Shown: positions 44,027-51,535 of the stretch, piece by piece
Layout: the number at the start of each line of letters is the position of its first letter
Numbering within the stretch: position 1 is the stretch's first letter
Assembly (NCBI GenBank): GCA_026708085.1
Contig: JAPOVP010000080.1
Coordinates: 1 to 64,000, forward strand
Source of the DNA: Caldilineaceae bacterium
GTDB lineage: Bacteria > Chloroflexota > Anaerolineae > Caldilineales > Caldilineaceae
Length of the DNA: 64,000 bases
Direction: 5' to 3'
Translations under genes and position numbers: made by a program
Notes under the pieces: model-generated
Told to the model about the DNA's origin: nothing
Database searches by the model: none
Seen by the model: the letters and a program-made list of their open reading frames with translations, nothing else

Positions 44027-44422
44027 GGTTCGTTGACAATTTGGGAAGATCGGAACGGCAGTTTTTGGTGAACTGCCGAGTACGCACAGAACACCTTTTG
44101 TCCTCGGAGTACGCGGAGGGGCGCGGAGAACAGCAAAGGCGTCCCGGATTTTCTGTTCGCAGCCGTTTGTCGCTTAGAAGGGCTTTGGTGCGATTGGTTG
44201 TTTACCCGATCCGATGTGGCGACGCGGACGGCTCCGAATTGATCTTCGGTTCGGTCGTCAGCATCAGACTGCGGGGCTGATTTCGGTGGCTACATATGTA
44301 CGAAAGCCTTGAGCGCGAGTGAAGCAGCGGTAGCCGGCCCTGACAGCGATGGACAGGGTCTCATCCCCTTCGTCGAGGAGAACGGCTACCGGTTGACTCA
44401 ACTTTGCCTGCACGCCATCGGG
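44027..44422. other. Stretch with IS-end-like and CGCGGAG repeats
   Basis: AGGGTTCGTTGACAATTTGG at 44026-44045 resembles the GGCTCGTTGACA sequences at 28161 and 29303. CCTCGGAGTACGCGGAGGGG follows at 44103, a member of the dispersed CGCGGAG repeats. No gene is supported. Confidence 0.35.
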
Positions 44423-44716
44423 TCAAGCGAGGTCAAAGACTGCGAGCTGCTCACCAGTATTGATGTCGGTGTAGTCGAAGGAGATCTGTCCGCGCGGCAG
44501 AGCCTGTGTTTCAACCCACTCGTTCAAGGCTTCAAGCTCGGCCTCCTCGTCTTCGCTAGTGATGCCGCCCGGCACCGGATCCGGTTCTGTCGCGCCGTCA
44601 AACCAACGGGTATCTCCGTGGAGCAGACTCTCAAGGCGGCGATTGGTTTCGGTCGCCTGGTTATATGTCAGCGCTTTCCCAGACTCCAGGCAGTTCAAGA
44701 GGCACACAAATGACAT
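44423..44716 (-). CDS. Uncharacterised acidic protein, probably a C-terminal fragment
   Basis: 97 residues: MSFVCLLNCLESGKALTYNQ, ATETNRRLESLLHGDTRWFD, then an acidic stretch and a strand pair RGQISFDYTDINTGEQLAVF. It reads like a real coding sequence, but has no ribosome site and no clear N-terminal domain. It could be the tail of a larger lost gene. No family assigned. Confidence 0.35.
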   Translation of the reverse strand: MSFVCLLNCLESGKALTYNQATETNRRLESLLHGDTRWFDGATEPDPVPGGITSEDEEAELEALNEWVETQALPRGQISFDYTDINTGEQLAVFDLA

Positions 44717-45064
44717 CGCCTGGGAGCTTGAGTTTTGGAATGCCGAGCTTCCAGATCATGTGATTTGTTTCGAAGGGGGAATTCTTTGCCGCTCCTGAAA
44801 GTTCAGATTGACGGGGGTCTCATCGGACCAAGCTGGGTCTCCGTGGTGCGGTTGGTCCAGGGGTGGGTGGCCATGTCATTTTTTGCAGTCATTCACGTTT
44901 TGGCATGAAAGCCGTTCTTGAAACCAGTCCTGGAAGTGAAACTCCTTGTCTACCTTATTGGTTCTATGGATAAGCCGGCCTCGTTAGATAGCTCGGTCAC
45001 ACTGTGGGAATATAGTTTTAACGCAACCGCTCTTCTTTGTGTCTTGCCTGTGGGCTGGGACTGG
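44717..45064. other. 348-bp stretch without a supported gene
   Basis: A 40-codon leftward frame starting MANQSQPTGKTQRRAVALKL (44950-45072) overlaps the end of the metallopeptidase gene but has no ribosome site. Nothing else seen. Confidence 0.3.
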
Positions 45065-46123
45065 TTAGCCATCTGCATTAAGTGAGACAATTGCCCAAAC
45101 TTCAGCGTCACCGCGCCTCCTTGCCTCAACATAGATCTCTCCAGAGCCGATAGGCCCTCCTGAGCTCGTCTCCCAGGCGTCAAGGGCCTCTGTTCCTTGT
45201 TTGGCCTCCCCCCGTACGTCATGGAACCCAAGATTCACAATACTGGATTCTGGGACCCGCATGTTTGGGTGGAATCTTGTCGCCAGGTCTTTTGCTAAAG
45301 GGCTGGATGAGCCCTGTAACACTCTCAGCTTAGCTTCAGGGGTTTCTTCGGGAAAAAAGGACATCTGGGGATTGTTCAGTCTTCGTATTTCGGAGGCATT
45401 CAGTCCCATTCCACATTGCAAAAACCAAGCAGGAAAGGGAAGGTGCCGCAGGCAAGCGCTTGTTGTGGCTTCGCGGCTAGCGTCCGGTGCGATTCGTTCG
45501 CGTACCCTGTCAATTACATCAAATGTGAGTCGTCCCTCTCTTGTATACTCTTCTCTCACGATGGGCTCAAACATATCAGGGTAGAACGCTAAAACAGCCG
45601 CCACTCGATCTACCAAGACTTCCGCGGGTTCGGGTCGGTTTTCTTTTGTGCGGCGAAAGGCGAAGGCCAATTGTTGGCCTTCGAGCATGAGATGGACGAT
45701 CTCATGCCACGTGGTGAAGTACCGACGGTAGGCATGCCAGTCCTGGCAGTTAATGATGGCCCAGTACGCACGTTCCCAAGGCTTGGGGTCCAGGCGGCGC
45801 ACGATAATGGCATCTGTGTCCCCGCCGAATTCGGTCTTCAGCTCGCCAATGGCGGCCTTCTGGACAGGTGCGACCTTGTCTAGAACGGCATCAATGTCGG
45901 CTTCAGTGCGCACCTCGGTGATCAGCAGGTCCAGCGACGCGGCAAAACCGTTCGATAGTTCGCTTAGGGTCTCAGGTGTGCCATGTGCAGCCACCCAGGC
46001 GCGCAGGCGTGCAAGACAATGTTCAATGATCATGCCTTCGACGTTGTGGCTTCGACCTAGGCCCAATCCTTCGGCGACGCGATTGAGCTCTAACTCGTAA
46101 TCACTGTTCCAATCCCTACTCAC
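45065..46123 (-). CDS. ImmA/IrrE-type metallopeptidase
   Basis: 352 residues with zinc motif H140-E-I-V-H144 (TTWHEIVHLMLEG) and a downstream helix LVDRVAAVLAFYPDMFEPIV likely to carry the third ligand. IrrE/ImmA enzymes cleave a partner XRE repressor upon DNA damage or infection. The GTG start overlaps the XRE stop by four bases (GTGA), so both are translated together. The extra N-terminal 110 residues and C-terminal 100 residues exceed the minimal domain. The pair faces the CBASS operon across a palindrome. It probably controls that operon; this is inference. Confidence 0.8.
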   Translation of the reverse strand: MSRDWNSDYELELNRVAEGLGLGRSHNVEGMIIEHCLARLRAWVAAHGTPETLSELSNGFAASLDLLITEVRTEADIDAVLDKVAPVQKAAIGELKTEFGGDTDAIIVRRLDPKPWERAYWAIINCQDWHAYRRYFTTWHEIVHLMLEGQQLAFAFRRTKENRPEPAEVLVDRVAAVLAFYPDMFEPIVREEYTREGRLTFDVIDRVRERIAPDASREATTSACLRHLPFPAWFLQCGMGLNASEIRRLNNPQMSFFPEETPEAKLRVLQGSSSPLAKDLATRFHPNMRVPESSIVNLGFHDVRGEAKQGTEALDAWETSSGGPIGSGEIYVEARRRGDAEVWAIVSLNADG

Positions 46124-46548
46124 TTCGGCTCCTCCAGGAACTGTCTTACTGCCAGATAAAGGGCCCGCCATTCTTCTTTGCCCTTCGCGCCGCGGGGCCC
46201 GCCGCCGCGCCGGGCGACAATTGAGTGCTCGATTTCGAGAATGGTCATCATCTGTCGGTATGTCAATCCTTCTTCCTCGGCGAGTTCACCAAGACTCCGA
46301 GGGACCTCAACCGACGGCAACTCGTATTCCGCTGGTGCTGCCCCGCCCCTGAGGAGAAACTCCACTGACGCGTTCAGAGCATCGGCCAATTGGAGTAGTC
46401 GCCGGCCGCTGATGTCGGAGCGATCTTGTTCTACTTCCCATAGGAAACTCTTCGACAGACCCGCGCGCTCTGCCAGCGCTTCTAAGGTGAGGCCCATCTG
46501 GGTACGTATGTAATTGACCCTCTGGCCCACAGTGTCCAGCGATGGCAT
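46120..46548 (-). CDS. XRE-family transcriptional regulator
   Basis: 142 residues. The N-terminal helix-turn-helix (MGLTLEALAERAGLSKSFLW, EVEQDRSDISGRRLLQLADA) is followed by a C-terminal helical part (LGELAEEEGLTYRQMMTILE) that could contact the metallopeptidase. It is divergent from the CBASS genes. The palindrome at 46575-46617 lies just upstream of its start. The likely role is repressor of itself and the defence operon, released by the ImmA/IrrE partner. Confidence 0.85.
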   Translation of the reverse strand: MPSLDTVGQRVNYIRTQMGLTLEALAERAGLSKSFLWEVEQDRSDISGRRLLQLADALNASVEFLLRGGAAPAEYELPSVEVPRSLGELAEEEGLTYRQMMTILEIEHSIVARRGGGPRGAKGKEEWRALYLAVRQFLEEPK

Positions 46549-46574
46549 GTATAACTCTCTTAATTTCCAGATTT

Positions 46575-46617
46575 GACTTTCCTATATATCGAATTTATAC
46601 TTATATACAGGAAAGTC
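46575..46617. promoter_or_regulatory. Palindromic operator between XRE-ImmA and CBASS
   Basis: GACTTTCCTATATA on the left and TATATACAGGAAAGTC on the right are inverted copies with one inserted base (TATA versus TGTATA), centred near 46596 in an AT-rich region. It lies 27 bases upstream of the XRE start and 230 bases upstream of the CD-NTase start. That fits autoregulation by the XRE protein. Confidence 0.6.
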
Positions 46618-46845
46618 TGCCTGTGCCATTCTGGGCTCTATACTACTGCCCAAACTCGGCAAAAGCAAGGCGTTTCGTAGCTCAGAGGTAGGCTTGTGGA
46701 CTCAATCTTATCTGGCTGCATTGGGGTTCTATCCCGGGACCTGCGCATAGCAGACCGAAATTCGCATACGGCGTAGCAGCCGTAGCAAAGGAAATTTGAA
46801 ATGAATGCAGGAGGAACTGACACAGGCATGGGAGGAGAAATCTAA
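46618..46845 (+). promoter_or_regulatory. Leader of the CBASS operon
   Basis: The region upstream of the CD-NTase gene contains a possible 13-codon leader ORF (ATG at 46801, MNAGGTDTGMGGEI) whose stop lies two bases before the CD-NTase start. The CD-NTase site GGGAGGAG is inside that leader, eight bases from the ATG. No promoter elements can be assigned with confidence. Confidence 0.35.
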
Positions 46846-47817
46846 ATGAAAGACCCGTTCATAGTTCACGCCGAGATTCGTTCTTTCGCCGAGGCACGCG
46901 TGAATCTCCCATCGGATTCCGCACGACGGTATCGGGAACAAGTGAATCGCTTACGAGAGAGTCTCGCAAAACACATCGCGGACAACCCTGGTTTCGCGCT
47001 GGTCAAAATGCTTCATGCCGGAAGTGTTGCTAAGGGCACTGCTCTTCGTACTATCAACGATCTTGACGCCGCCGTATACGTAAAGAAGGACCAATCCCCT
47101 GTTGACGAGAGAGAGTTGGTGCCTTGGGTGGCGGACTGCCTCCGCGAAGCATACCCTCAAAAGGATTCGAGCGATTTCAGTACGGACTCACCGCATTGTG
47201 TGACTATTCACTTCAGGGGAACTGACTTGGATGTCGATGTCGTCCCTGTCCTCTACGAGGGAGATGAGAACGACTATGGATACCTTGTAGACAAATATAC
47301 AGGCGAAAGGCTTCTAACCAGCGTCCCTCTCCATCTTGAGTTTATTCGCAAGCGCAAAGCTGCCAACCAGACACACTTTGCCCAAGTAGTGCGTTTAGTC
47401 AAATGGTGGGCCAGTCAACGCAAAGCGGAGAACTCTGCATTCAAGTGCAAGTCTTTCCTTTTGGAGCTTCTGATCGCTTACCTGGCGGATAAAGGTACCG
47501 GCTTGAAGGATTACACCCAAGCTCTTGAGGCCTTCTTCAGCTACATAGTGAAGACAGGCCTTGAAGAGCGTGTTTCATTCACCGATTATTATTCGCCTAG
47601 TGGTCTACCAGGTCCTACTGGGGCCGCCATCGAAGTCTTCGATCCAGTCAACGCTGAAAACAACGTGACCGACAAATACACATTGTCTGATCGTCAGGCG
47701 CTTGTCGAAGTCGCGGAAGAGGCAGCAGACGCCATTCGCGAAGCTTTCTACGCAACAACCAAGGGGCGTGCAGTGGAATTATGGCAGGTCGTTCTAGGAC
47801 CATCTTTCAGAGGATAA
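46846..47817 (+). CDS. CBASS CD-NTase (cGAS/DncV-like nucleotidyltransferase)
   Basis: 323 residues. The catalytic motif is GS (G59-S60) in LHAGSVAKGTALRTINDLDA with the Asp pair D72 and D74. A third acidic residue lies in GTDLDVDVVP (about D129-D131). The C-terminal helical domain (RLVKWWASQRKAENSAFKCK, LLELLIAYLADKGTG) is typical of the OAS-like CD-NTases. On phage infection such enzymes make cyclic oligonucleotide messengers that activate an effector. It is followed by HORMA, TRIP13-like and SAVED-effector genes, making a type III CBASS. The product (cyclic di- or trinucleotide) cannot be told from sequence. The ribosome site is GGGAGGAG. Confidence 0.92.
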   Translation: MKDPFIVHAEIRSFAEARVNLPSDSARRYREQVNRLRESLAKHIADNPGFALVKMLHAGSVAKGTALRTINDLDAAVYVKKDQSPVDERELVPWVADCLREAYPQKDSSDFSTDSPHCVTIHFRGTDLDVDVVPVLYEGDENDYGYLVDKYTGERLLTSVPLHLEFIRKRKAANQTHFAQVVRLVKWWASQRKAENSAFKCKSFLLELLIAYLADKGTGLKDYTQALEAFFSYIVKTGLEERVSFTDYYSPSGLPGPTGAAIEVFDPVNAENNVTDKYTLSDRQALVEVAEEAADAIREAFYATTKGRAVELWQVVLGPSFRG

Positions 47818-47823
47818 CAAAAT

Positions 47824-48327
47824 ATGACGAACACGTTCACTACCAGCACCACTTTCACTAGGACAGATGCGGAATATCTGGCCTCGAAGGTAGTGTCGGA
47901 TCTCCGAGGCATGAAGGCTTACTATTATCAGCCGGATGAATCCTTGATATGGGATTACTATGAAGAGTTGGCCGAACTCCTCTCTGACGGCTATATGGCA
48001 AGTGTGGAGTATGGCTTCAAGCGAAATGGGCAGAGAGTCGTTACGCTGTTATATGAGCTTCGAACGGACGGTTCGCTCGCTGATGGGAAGTCTGGAGGTG
48101 TTTACGCGAGGGCGGACATGTCGGGAACTACGTGGTTCTCCTTCCTAGTGTATAGCAGGAAATGGAACTTGCTTTCTCCCAGCGCGCAACAAGAGATCAA
48201 AGCACGTCTTCCAATCCAGCGTAGTCCTGGTCAGGCACCCCAAGACGGCAGCGGCTATTGGATTACTGACCGGAGTTACTCCTCACAAGGTGTAGGTACA
48301 CAGCGCCGTACTTTCCGTCCCTACTAG
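47824..48327 (+). CDS. cap7: CBASS HORMA-domain sensor
   Basis: 167 residues. The protein has the bacterial HORMA layout: a start with TFTRTDAEYLASKVVSDLRG, a helix LAELLSDGYMASVEYGFKRN, strands VVTLLYELRTDGSL and TTWFSFLVYSRKWNLLS, and a C-terminal closure segment (YWITDRSYSSQGVGTQRRTF). In type III CBASS the HORMA protein changes conformation upon binding a peptide and then activates the CD-NTase. The gap to the CD-NTase is six bases, with no intergenic space for a promoter. A single HORMA gene is present, not two. Confidence 0.8.
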   Translation: MTNTFTTSTTFTRTDAEYLASKVVSDLRGMKAYYYQPDESLIWDYYEELAELLSDGYMASVEYGFKRNGQRVVTLLYELRTDGSLADGKSGGVYARADMSGTTWFSFLVYSRKWNLLSPSAQQEIKARLPIQRSPGQAPQDGSGYWITDRSYSSQGVGTQRRTFRPY

Positions 48328-48337
48328 GTGTTTCTTT

Positions 48338-49273
48338 ATGACCTCATTGGACCTGTTCGACGACGTAAAGGAGCTGCCTGACACGGACGCGGCTCAACAG
48401 TTTGCCCGGCTGGTTGGACTAGATCGTTTGAAAGAACTTCTGCTGAAGGAAGTACGCCTCCTGCTCGTTCCAGGACTTCTCGAACAATGGAGTATGGATA
48501 GGCACGGCAGTGTGTTGCCATGTGTAGAAGACTTCAATCGGAGACCGCCGCTGTTAGTGTTTTCTGGAGATGTGGGCACTGGAAAGACAACCCTTGCTAA
48601 CAGTTTCGGTGATCCTATTGCACGAGGGGGAGACATAGCAAGGGTTACAGTTCTTCGTTTGAGCCTCATCACTCGTGGCAGAGGAGCTGTCGGCGAGATG
48701 ACCCGTTTGATTTCGCAGGCATTCGATGAAGTGGGTGCATTGGCTCGGAAGGGGGTCAATGCCAACGGTAAGCCCTCTGCGGCGGTCGTATTCGTGATAG
48801 ATGAGGCTGACGCGCTTGCAGAGACGCGGGCCACTGCACAAATGCACCACGAGGATCGAGCGGGAGTCAATGCCCTTATTAGGGGCATAGATCAACTCAC
48901 CCAGGAGCGTTTGCCTGCTTTGGTGGTACTCTGCACGAATCGTCCCGAATCGCTTGATCCGGCAGTCCTGCGTCGGGCGGCAGTACATTATGAATTCAAG
49001 CGGCCAAGCAAAGAGCAGAGGGAATCGCTCTTACGCGAGGCTTTCGTAAATGTCTTTAGCGACAGCCAATACCGTGAATTGGCAAGACTGACCGGGCCAA
49101 ATGAAAGAGACTACGGCTACACCTTTTCTGATGTGACCCAGCGCTTCATACCTGGCATTGTCCGCGAAGCGTACCCAGATAAAGAAGTGACTTTTGAACT
49201 CGCCCTATCAGTACTTGAACAAATAGATCCCACCCAGCCGTTTGGCTCCATGGATGGTGTACGGAAATCATGA
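48338..49273 (+). CDS. cap6: TRIP13/Pch2-like AAA+ ATPase of CBASS
   Basis: 311 residues. Walker A G77-DVGTGKT84, Walker B VVFVIDEADAL (D155, E156), sensor LVVLCTNRPESLDPAVLRRA with the arginine finger. The order and sizes match Pch2/TRIP13-type remodellers, which open HORMA proteins and thus switch off the CBASS enzyme. The start is ten bases after the HORMA stop. It overlaps the effector gene by four bases (ATGA), so all four genes are one operon. Confidence 0.9.
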   Translation: MTSLDLFDDVKELPDTDAAQQFARLVGLDRLKELLLKEVRLLLVPGLLEQWSMDRHGSVLPCVEDFNRRPPLLVFSGDVGTGKTTLANSFGDPIARGGDIARVTVLRLSLITRGRGAVGEMTRLISQAFDEVGALARKGVNANGKPSAAVVFVIDEADALAETRATAQMHHEDRAGVNALIRGIDQLTQERLPALVVLCTNRPESLDPAVLRRAAVHYEFKRPSKEQRESLLREAFVNVFSDSQYRELARLTGPNERDYGYTFSDVTQRFIPGIVREAYPDKEVTFELALSVLEQIDPTQPFGSMDGVRKS

Positions 49274-50724
49274 CAACACGACTAAGCGCAAGCGGTGCCC
49301 GCATCAGAGGCGACGACTATCAGCATTTGTTCGCATGGCTTCAGGTGATCAGGGCAATTCAGGTAGAGAGTGGCATCGCCGAAATCGGAATAGAAGATCC
49401 CGAAGCAGGCAATGCAGATGACGTTACTGTCTACACGGAGGACCAAAAACACGAATACTATCAAGTAAAGTCTTCAGTCGATGCACGAGAGACCATCGGA
49501 TTAGAATGGCTCATGAAGCCGAGCAGAGCAGGTGGGCAAAGCGTAGTCCAGCGGTTCCACAGCCTGTGGGCGGATGGCCCGAAGCAATGTAAACCAAAGT
49601 TATTCTTGGTCACTAACCGCCTCGCCACACATGGAGACCCAATCCTTCGAATGATTGACGGGCGAAATCGTACCGTCGCACGGTCCTTGAGACTTGCAGA
49701 CTCAAACTCAGGCGCTGGTATCGCGCGTAAGGAACTCTCTGAACACCTCCAGATCAGCGAAAAAGAAGTATTGTTTTTCCTAGAAAGCCTTTGTTTCCAA
49801 TTGGGGAAGTCCGACTACGATTGGATAGAAATGGCAAAACCATTTATGTACGCAGCAAGTCTTCGCCATGATGAAGAAGCCGTTGCCCAAGGTGTAGGCA
49901 TTGTGCGAGGTTGGGTAACTGCAGGCAAGAGGAAACTCACCACGGCCGAGTTGCGCCGGGCTGTTGAACCACTGAAACGCACCGATGACCTTCCGGCAGC
50001 ATCACTTCTTGTCCAGGCTATTGACAGGGACCCCATGCCCGAGGTTGCAACAATTGCTCTTGACTGGGCCAGTCTGTTCCCAGGCAGTGAGCCAAGAGTT
50101 CGCCGTCAGCCATCGGACCAATCGCTGTGGAACGACCGTTTCCGGCCAGAACTCCAAAAAGCCGCGAAGGACTTTAGAGCCCTGGGACACAACAATGTTC
50201 TCGTCCGGGGGTACATGCGTTTGCCCACTTGGTTTGCTACAGGAGTCGAGTTGGGCAAAACTGCTGACTTTCAGGTTACGTCCTTTCAGGATCAGGCACC
50301 TTGGTCATCAAAAGGAGCGTTATCTGCCATCGCTATCGAGCGCATCGATACAAACTTGGGAAATGGCGATGATCTCGCCATAGGGATTGCGTTGGCATTT
50401 GACCTCTCGACAGATGTGCTGGCATACCTTCACGAACAACAAATCAATGTCGGTAGATATGTATGTCTCCGTCCTGCAGGCGGTGCAAATAACCAGGCAA
50501 TCCGCAACGCCGCTGAGGCTAGACAATGGGCTTATGCGGTACGGGACTTGATTCGCCACCTCGTTCAGGAATATAGACCTAGCCGAATTCATCTCTTCTT
50601 GGCGGGACCGCATAGTGCGATACTCCTGCTGGGCCACCTGTGGGATCGGATGCCAGACACACAACTCTACGAGGACCTCGGTTCCACCAAAGGGTATAAT
50701 CCTTCGTACCTGATTCCGAACTGA
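49270..50724 (+). CDS. cap4: CBASS effector Cap4-like (DUF4297 nuclease plus SAVED)
   Basis: 484 residues. The N-terminus is a PD-(D/E)XK-type DUF4297 nuclease: RGDDYQHLFAWLQVI, then NADDVTVYTEDQKHEYYQVK with D51 and Q65-V-K67. The C-terminal SAVED domain (about 310-484) has AIAIERIDTNLGNGDDLAIG, DVLAYLHEQQINVGRYVCLR and the typical RIHLFLAGPHSAILLLGHLW with LYEDL. Cap4 proteins bind a cyclic nucleotide through SAVED and cut DNA non-specifically, killing the infected cell. It overlaps the TRIP13-like gene by ATGA. The effector pairing with a HORMA/TRIP13 cassette is less common than the NucC pairing. Confidence 0.88.
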   Translation: MTTRLSASGARIRGDDYQHLFAWLQVIRAIQVESGIAEIGIEDPEAGNADDVTVYTEDQKHEYYQVKSSVDARETIGLEWLMKPSRAGGQSVVQRFHSLWADGPKQCKPKLFLVTNRLATHGDPILRMIDGRNRTVARSLRLADSNSGAGIARKELSEHLQISEKEVLFFLESLCFQLGKSDYDWIEMAKPFMYAASLRHDEEAVAQGVGIVRGWVTAGKRKLTTAELRRAVEPLKRTDDLPAASLLVQAIDRDPMPEVATIALDWASLFPGSEPRVRRQPSDQSLWNDRFRPELQKAAKDFRALGHNNVLVRGYMRLPTWFATGVELGKTADFQVTSFQDQAPWSSKGALSAIAIERIDTNLGNGDDLAIGIALAFDLSTDVLAYLHEQQINVGRYVCLRPAGGANNQAIRNAAEARQWAYAVRDLIRHLVQEYRPSRIHLFLAGPHSAILLLGHLWDRMPDTQLYEDLGSTKGYNPSYLIPN

Positions 50725-50747
50725 GGAACAGTACGTGCGAACGCATC

Positions 50748-51533
50748 TTACCGATCCGGTGAACGCACTGTCGGTAAAGGTGTAGGCTCCGTCTGGCAGC
50801 GAGAAGAAGTCCAGGAAACACTGTTCCGCTCAAGTGCGGGATTGGATCCGGGACCGGGCCCGCCGCGTCTCGCTAACTGTCTACGGGGCCACGGCTTCCA
50901 GTTCAAAGCTAGCCGGTGACGTCCTCCGGACATCTCACGCCCTCGGCGACGGTCAACACGAGACCTATGTCGACTTCTCCTTCCGTCAGGCGACCAAAAC
51001 CTGGTATCCACCCAACCCGCCCCCATAAAGGACAGCAGGGGAATCTCGATCGCCTCGCGGAACCTTCCGGCAGTCACGTCGTCGACCGTTTCACTTAGCC
51101 GCTGGATTTCGTCTTCTGCTGACTCATCGCAGGCGTCGCAGCCACAGACTGGGAAAGGCTCGATGTACCATCGCCCAAACCGGATCCGAAGACCCGGAAA
51201 TGCAGTAAACACGACCGAGATAGGCGCGGCGTCAGGGTCTTTCGGGGTAAGTCTCACATCCGCACGAGTAAGGTCCAGACCCCTCTCCAGCTTCTCGTCG
51301 AAACCATATCCTTCTGCGCGCTCGACGTCGAAGTCACTCTCGAGCCTGTCTATGATTGCCAACATAGCGGCATGTAACGGGAGAAAGCGCTCGGGGTTGG
51401 TCACGCGGCTGTATGCTGGGTCTGTAAGGGACGCCTCACCAGTTCCGTATCCAGACCACCCAGGCGTTTGTTTCCGTTGCAAGTGCGGGATGCGTGCCCG
51501 TAGACGCGCTTTGAGTCTAATCATCCAGGACAT
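50748..51533 (-). CDS. DUF6226-like protein
   Basis: 261 residues. The middle has DPAYSRVTNPERFLPLHAAM, LESDFDVERAEGYGFDEKLE and FPVCGCDACDESAEDEIQRL, resembling DUF6226 proteins, with a conserved CGCDACDE cluster that could bind metal. The C-terminal part beyond GGRHRLALNWKPWPRRQ looks disordered and may come from a frameshift. The ATG is four bases after the stop of the type ISP gene, so the two are translationally adjacent. The role is unknown; association with the restriction system is positional. Confidence 0.6.
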   Translation of the reverse strand: MSWMIRLKARLRARIPHLQRKQTPGWSGYGTGEASLTDPAYSRVTNPERFLPLHAAMLAIIDRLESDFDVERAEGYGFDEKLERGLDLTRADVRLTPKDPDAAPISVVFTAFPGLRIRFGRWYIEPFPVCGCDACDESAEDEIQRLSETVDDVTAGRFREAIEIPLLSFMGAGWVDTRFWSPDGRRSRHRSRVDRRRGREMSGGRHRLALNWKPWPRRQLARRGGPGPGSNPALERNSVSWTSSRCQTEPTPLPTVRSPDR

Positions 51534-51535
51534 GT

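Noticed and set aside
44950..45072. 40-codon minus-strand ORF MANQSQPTGKTQRRAVALKL
   Set aside because: No ribosome site, overlaps the metallopeptidase end, no recognised pattern.
46664..46740. tRNA-like wording (GTAGCTCAGAGGTAGGCT and GGGGTTCTATCCCGG)
   Set aside because: The D-arm resemblance is good, but the T-stem does not pair, the T-loop lacks the purine and the acceptor ends are not complementary. At most a decayed tRNA.
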